The position numbers were made by a program, and so were the translations under genes. A DNA stretch of 43,115 nucleotides from Discostella pseudostelligera. Taxonomy: Eukaryota > Bacillariophyta > Thalassiosirophyceae > Thalassiosirales > Thalassiosiraceae. The stretch is from positions 1 through 43,115 of the forward strand of contig JALLBK010000154.1 of the NCBI GenBank assembly GCA_036940085.1, in the 5' to 3' direction. Shown here in pieces: positions 40,259 to 43,115 of this stretch (positions within the stretch are counted from its first letter, which is position 1; every line of letters begins with the position of its first letter). Below the pieces are notes generated by a model that did not search any database, was not told the origin of the DNA, and saw only the letters and a program-made list of their open reading frames with translations.

Positions 40259-42611
40259 TCAGCTGGAATCAGCCCTCTCCTCCAAGTTATTGATAAGGTT
40301 GACCAGACGAGGGAAATCACCGCAACCAGCAGCTCGAGACATTCCCGCAACATCACGCGCGTTCTCAAAGTCACCCACATTGGCAAATCTAGACCCCAGC
40401 GAGAATATTGTTGCCTTCGGAACTGGTGTACCTGCCGATATTGCCTCAACAAGCACTGATTTTGCATCATCAAGCAGATCGAGGGTGTACAATAGTCGGA
40501 TATGTTCGTATATGAACTTCTTTGTCCTCTTTATGCCAGCTTCGGCCATCGCATCAATAACTATTTGTGCTGCACCGACTACATCTTCAATATCCTGGGG
40601 GTTGAATTGCAGCCGTTGGCTGTAAGGAAATCTATCTTTCGCATCAACGTACAAAGCTTCCATTAGGAATGCAAATGTATTGGAATCCGGGTCAATGTTG
40701 AACTTCGCAAAATCTTCGAAGATTAGGAATGCACTGTTGATATCTCGCTTCATTCCGTAACCAATAAGCAACGAGTTCATACCATGTGTAGACCGCAAAT
40801 GATTGTTTCTATGCCAAGTCAACATCTTTTCTGAATGTATCGCTCGCTTTTCATAATATGTGATTTTCCGGGCAATATAACGTAGAAATACCGGCGAAGG
40901 CACAAAGCCATTCTTCTCCATATCTGCGAGCGCTGCAAACAAGTTTTCGTCCTGGTGAGTAGCTGTGAAAGACAAGACGACGTCTTCATACATGCTTGCA
41001 GTTGGCGTGTACCCAAATAGCTCCACCAAGTCCCAGACAAGCAATACCAATTCAGCATTCTTCCTTGCTGAGGCCATGGATATCGATTCCAGTGTTCCAA
41101 AGTCAATGTGATACCCTTCATTTGGCACGGGAGAATCGAGATTCAAACTATGAAGGGTTTGGACTAGGGACAGAACTTCGTGCGTAGTCTTATGATCTAC
41201 AAAAGATAATTGACGAGCATCAGCCAAGTTTAGAGATGGTGAAAGTGACGAGTGATGTGAACTTGTCCACAAAAAACTCTTACCGGTAAAAGGATGATAG
41301 CATTGCAGTGTAGCCCTCACAGCCGCTGGCCTTGGCACGTATCCTGTGTTCAAGTGTAGATGATGAGATTAGTGAAATGTGAAACAAAATCAGGACAGTG
41401 TGATAAAAGTCTAACGTACCAGATAGGACTAAATAAGACAATACTCGACTGTATTGAAAGTTGACTTGACCATCGTCGCCCCGCCTTCCTTTAGTCAGTA
41501 TGTATTCATAAATCTCGGGATTCAACATTGGAAATTCACGTTCGAGAATATATTGCATAATTTGCGTTGCCATCGAGCTAATGTCAGGATGTTTGTAATC
41601 CACTAAGCTCGACGTCAATTCAGGTAAGAGAAGATACTGATATACCACTGCTTTCCCTTCCGAATACTCATCCTTAATGTGTTGCGTGATATCTTCCACC
41701 AAGGCTTGTAACTCTTGTGTATTTAATTGATTAGTAATAGTTGCGGGTTTAGATGGTTGATTCGATGTTGGAAATGGTTGAATTCGGTGGATGAGTTTTT
41801 GGTACATGTCCATCTTAACAAGTCTCCCTTTTTCTTTGCAGCGCGCCACACAATGCTTCAGCACTTCAAAGCTAGATATTAGGTCGAGATCCACAAAATG
41901 GTGAAAAATTTGAAGTAGTTGTTTGTCGTTGAGGAGTTCATGCGTGCTAGAGCGTTCTTCGTGGAAGATATTGACGATTCTAGTCAGACTCGTAGTGGAG
42001 TGTACCTTCTGCCGAAGCTCAAAATCAAGTTCATACGAAAGCTTTTGCTTCAACTGATCAATATTATTTGCATCAAATTTGGCATGAATCCCTGAAGTAT
42101 TCATGTTGGTAACTAACGTGACTGTTTTATTGACTTCTTGATTTCCTCCTGCCTTCTGACCATGAGTTCGTATGTTATTGTCCCATTTCTCCACGTAACT
42201 ATCAACATCCAAAATCGATACTTTAGGAGATGACACCCGTTTCAAGGTTAAAATGGCCTGGAACAGTTCCATCGGGGCAATTGACTCATGGTGAGAGTGC
42301 GCGGTTTTGGACGGCCCATGATACCAAAAGGGGCTCATCGTCACATCATTGCTAGTGGAATGCGCGTAGATCGCTTCAGCGGAAAATAATCGGGCGGAGA
42401 CGTCCTGAACTTCAAAGCACCGAGATCTTGAAGGAAAGATTGGTGGTACAGTGGAAAATTGGGCAGGTGACTGGGCCGCATCGAAGGCAAGCTGGCGTCG
42501 ACTTGCCCCAAATATGTTGTTTCTACTGCTGCTGGTTGGTGAGGTATTTTCCATCAGCAAGGACTTGCACCGACGTGGTCGATTCGCTTGTTTCTGCAGT
42601 ATTCGTCTCAT
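40259..42611 (-). CDS. PPR-like organelle RNA-binding protein
   Basis: Two minus-strand exons, 42611-41420 and 41343-40259, encode 758 residues. The intron (41419-41344, 76 nt, GTACGT...ACACAG) splits a Gly codon. The N-terminus MRRILQKQANRPRRCKSLLM is basic, amphipathic and free of acid residues, as in mitochondrial presequences. The C-terminal half shows pentatricopeptide-like helix pairs: ASMYEDVVLSFTATHQDENL, ALADMEKNGFVPSPVFLRYI, MNSLLIGYGMKRDINSAFLI, FEDFAKFNIDPDSNTFAFLM, and AQIVIDAMAEAGIKRTKKFI. Such proteins bind organelle transcripts. I could not name an ortholog, and the N-terminal half has no clear repeats. The first ATG is at 42611; the frame is open a little beyond it from a GTG. 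It converges on the TPR/TylF gene with 77 bp between stop codons. Confidence 0.75.
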
Positions 42612-43115
42612 GATCGTCGTGTTGCGCACAATCGATGTTGATTAGGATATGAATTCACAAAAGCGAGAGTGCATAGAGAGGGTTTACGATTCGAGTACGA
42701 CGAGTATCATAGTGGAGACGCCGCCTGCCGCCATTTTCGATCGTCGGTGCACCTCTGTGGCTCTGTGCACAAGATGATATTGGCGTCAGCGGGAGGCAGA
42801 CAGACAAACATCACCGCAGCCACCTATTGTTCTTCACCTCCCGCCAAATGAATGAAGTAAAATAGCGGGAACGATTGGCGGGAAATGGGAAATTGTGTTG
42901 AAGAAAATAATTGATAGGGGAAGGTCTCGGACCAAGATTTTCGAGACGAGACTTTGGTCTCGTGTCAGGACGTAGATCGTAAATGTACGATACGGTATCA
43001 TGCGTAGAAGGTACGTAAAAAGTTCATAAAGAATTCCTAAGCACATCTCTAGTCTCGAAGTGAAGATATTCGGCCACCAAGGGCGAGAGTCCTACAGTGT
43101 TAAGCGGTAGTCAGC
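42612..43115. promoter_or_regulatory. Upstream region of the PPR gene with two E2F-like sites and GAGAC repeats
   Basis: No gene is seen. TCCCGCCAAAT (42839-42849) and ATTGGCGGGAAAT (42874-42886) face each other 230-275 bp upstream of the PPR start. From 42920 to 42965 GTCTCG and CGAGAC words repeat, including a perfect 7-bp stem with a TTTG loop (42946-42963). A 70-codon minus-strand frame at 42834-43046 is hydrophobic but has no support. Confidence 0.4.

Noticed and set aside
42834..43046. Hydrophobic minus-strand frame of 70 codons at the window end
   Set aside because: It includes promoter elements and short repeats and lacks any homology.
1..43115. tRNA, rRNA, CRISPR arrays, transposases, integrated viral genes
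   Set aside because: I looked for tRNA T-arm words, long repeats, reverse transcriptase, integrase and transposase motifs and saw none. The capping enzyme has a viral-like domain order but sits in a normal spliced cellular gene.

Overview
This is a nuclear segment of a stramenopile alga, most likely a centric diatom, close to the Thalassiosirales by feel. Four observations support this. Genes are dense (about 19 in 43 kb) and interrupted by short GT-AG introns, mostly 65-165 nt. There is a cyclin of the diatom-specific type. Two genes carry a signal peptide followed by an ASAF-like plastid cleavage site with Phe at +1. There is also an enkurin gene, a flagellar protein expected in centric diatoms with flagellated sperm but not in pennates. 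No tRNA, rRNA, CRISPR array or transposase was seen. The species assignment is inference.

Layout. 1-4.1 kb holds three plus-strand genes: a rhomboid protease (5' end possibly outside the window), a PPIL1-type cyclophilin and V-ATPase subunit F. 4.1-10.2 kb holds exportin-4 (minus) and a REI1/ZNF622-type ribosome-biogenesis protein (plus), which share a 415-bp divergent promoter region. 10.8-11.7 kb is a diatom-type cyclin. 12.5-17.4 kb is a large helical-repeat protein in six exons, with an ambiguous base and a frameshift in exon 1. 17.5-20.3 kb is UTP14 (minus). 21.0-21.4 kb may hold a small spliced membrane-protein gene that overlaps the 3' end of a tandem CCCH zinc-finger gene (21.3-23.8 kb, minus). 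24.7-28.2 kb is the splicing factor SYF1. 28.3-31.0 kb is a divergent pair: an unknown degenerate EF-hand protein (minus) and enkurin (plus). 31.0-35.6 kb is another divergent pair: an mRNA capping enzyme with a TTM-type triphosphatase fused to a guanylyltransferase (minus), and an NSUN5-type rRNA m5C methyltransferase (plus). 35.9-40.2 kb holds PGR5, a plastid NAD(P)-binding protein and a secretory or plastid TPR/TylF-type methyltransferase, all plus. 40.3-42.6 kb is a PPR-like organelle protein (minus).

Much of the window serves RNA and ribosome production: REI1, UTP14, NSUN5, capping enzyme, SYF1, PPIL1, exportin-4 and perhaps the CCCH protein. An E2F-like element, TTTGGCGGGAA or its complement, recurs in most of the intergenic regions in front of these genes and is largely absent in front of PGR5 and enkurin. 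The most notable observations are the viral-like TTM-guanylyltransferase fusion, the enkurin/EF-hand divergent pair, a coding exon consisting only of ATG, a REI1 protein that has lost the ligands of two of its three zinc fingers, and the recurring promoter motif.
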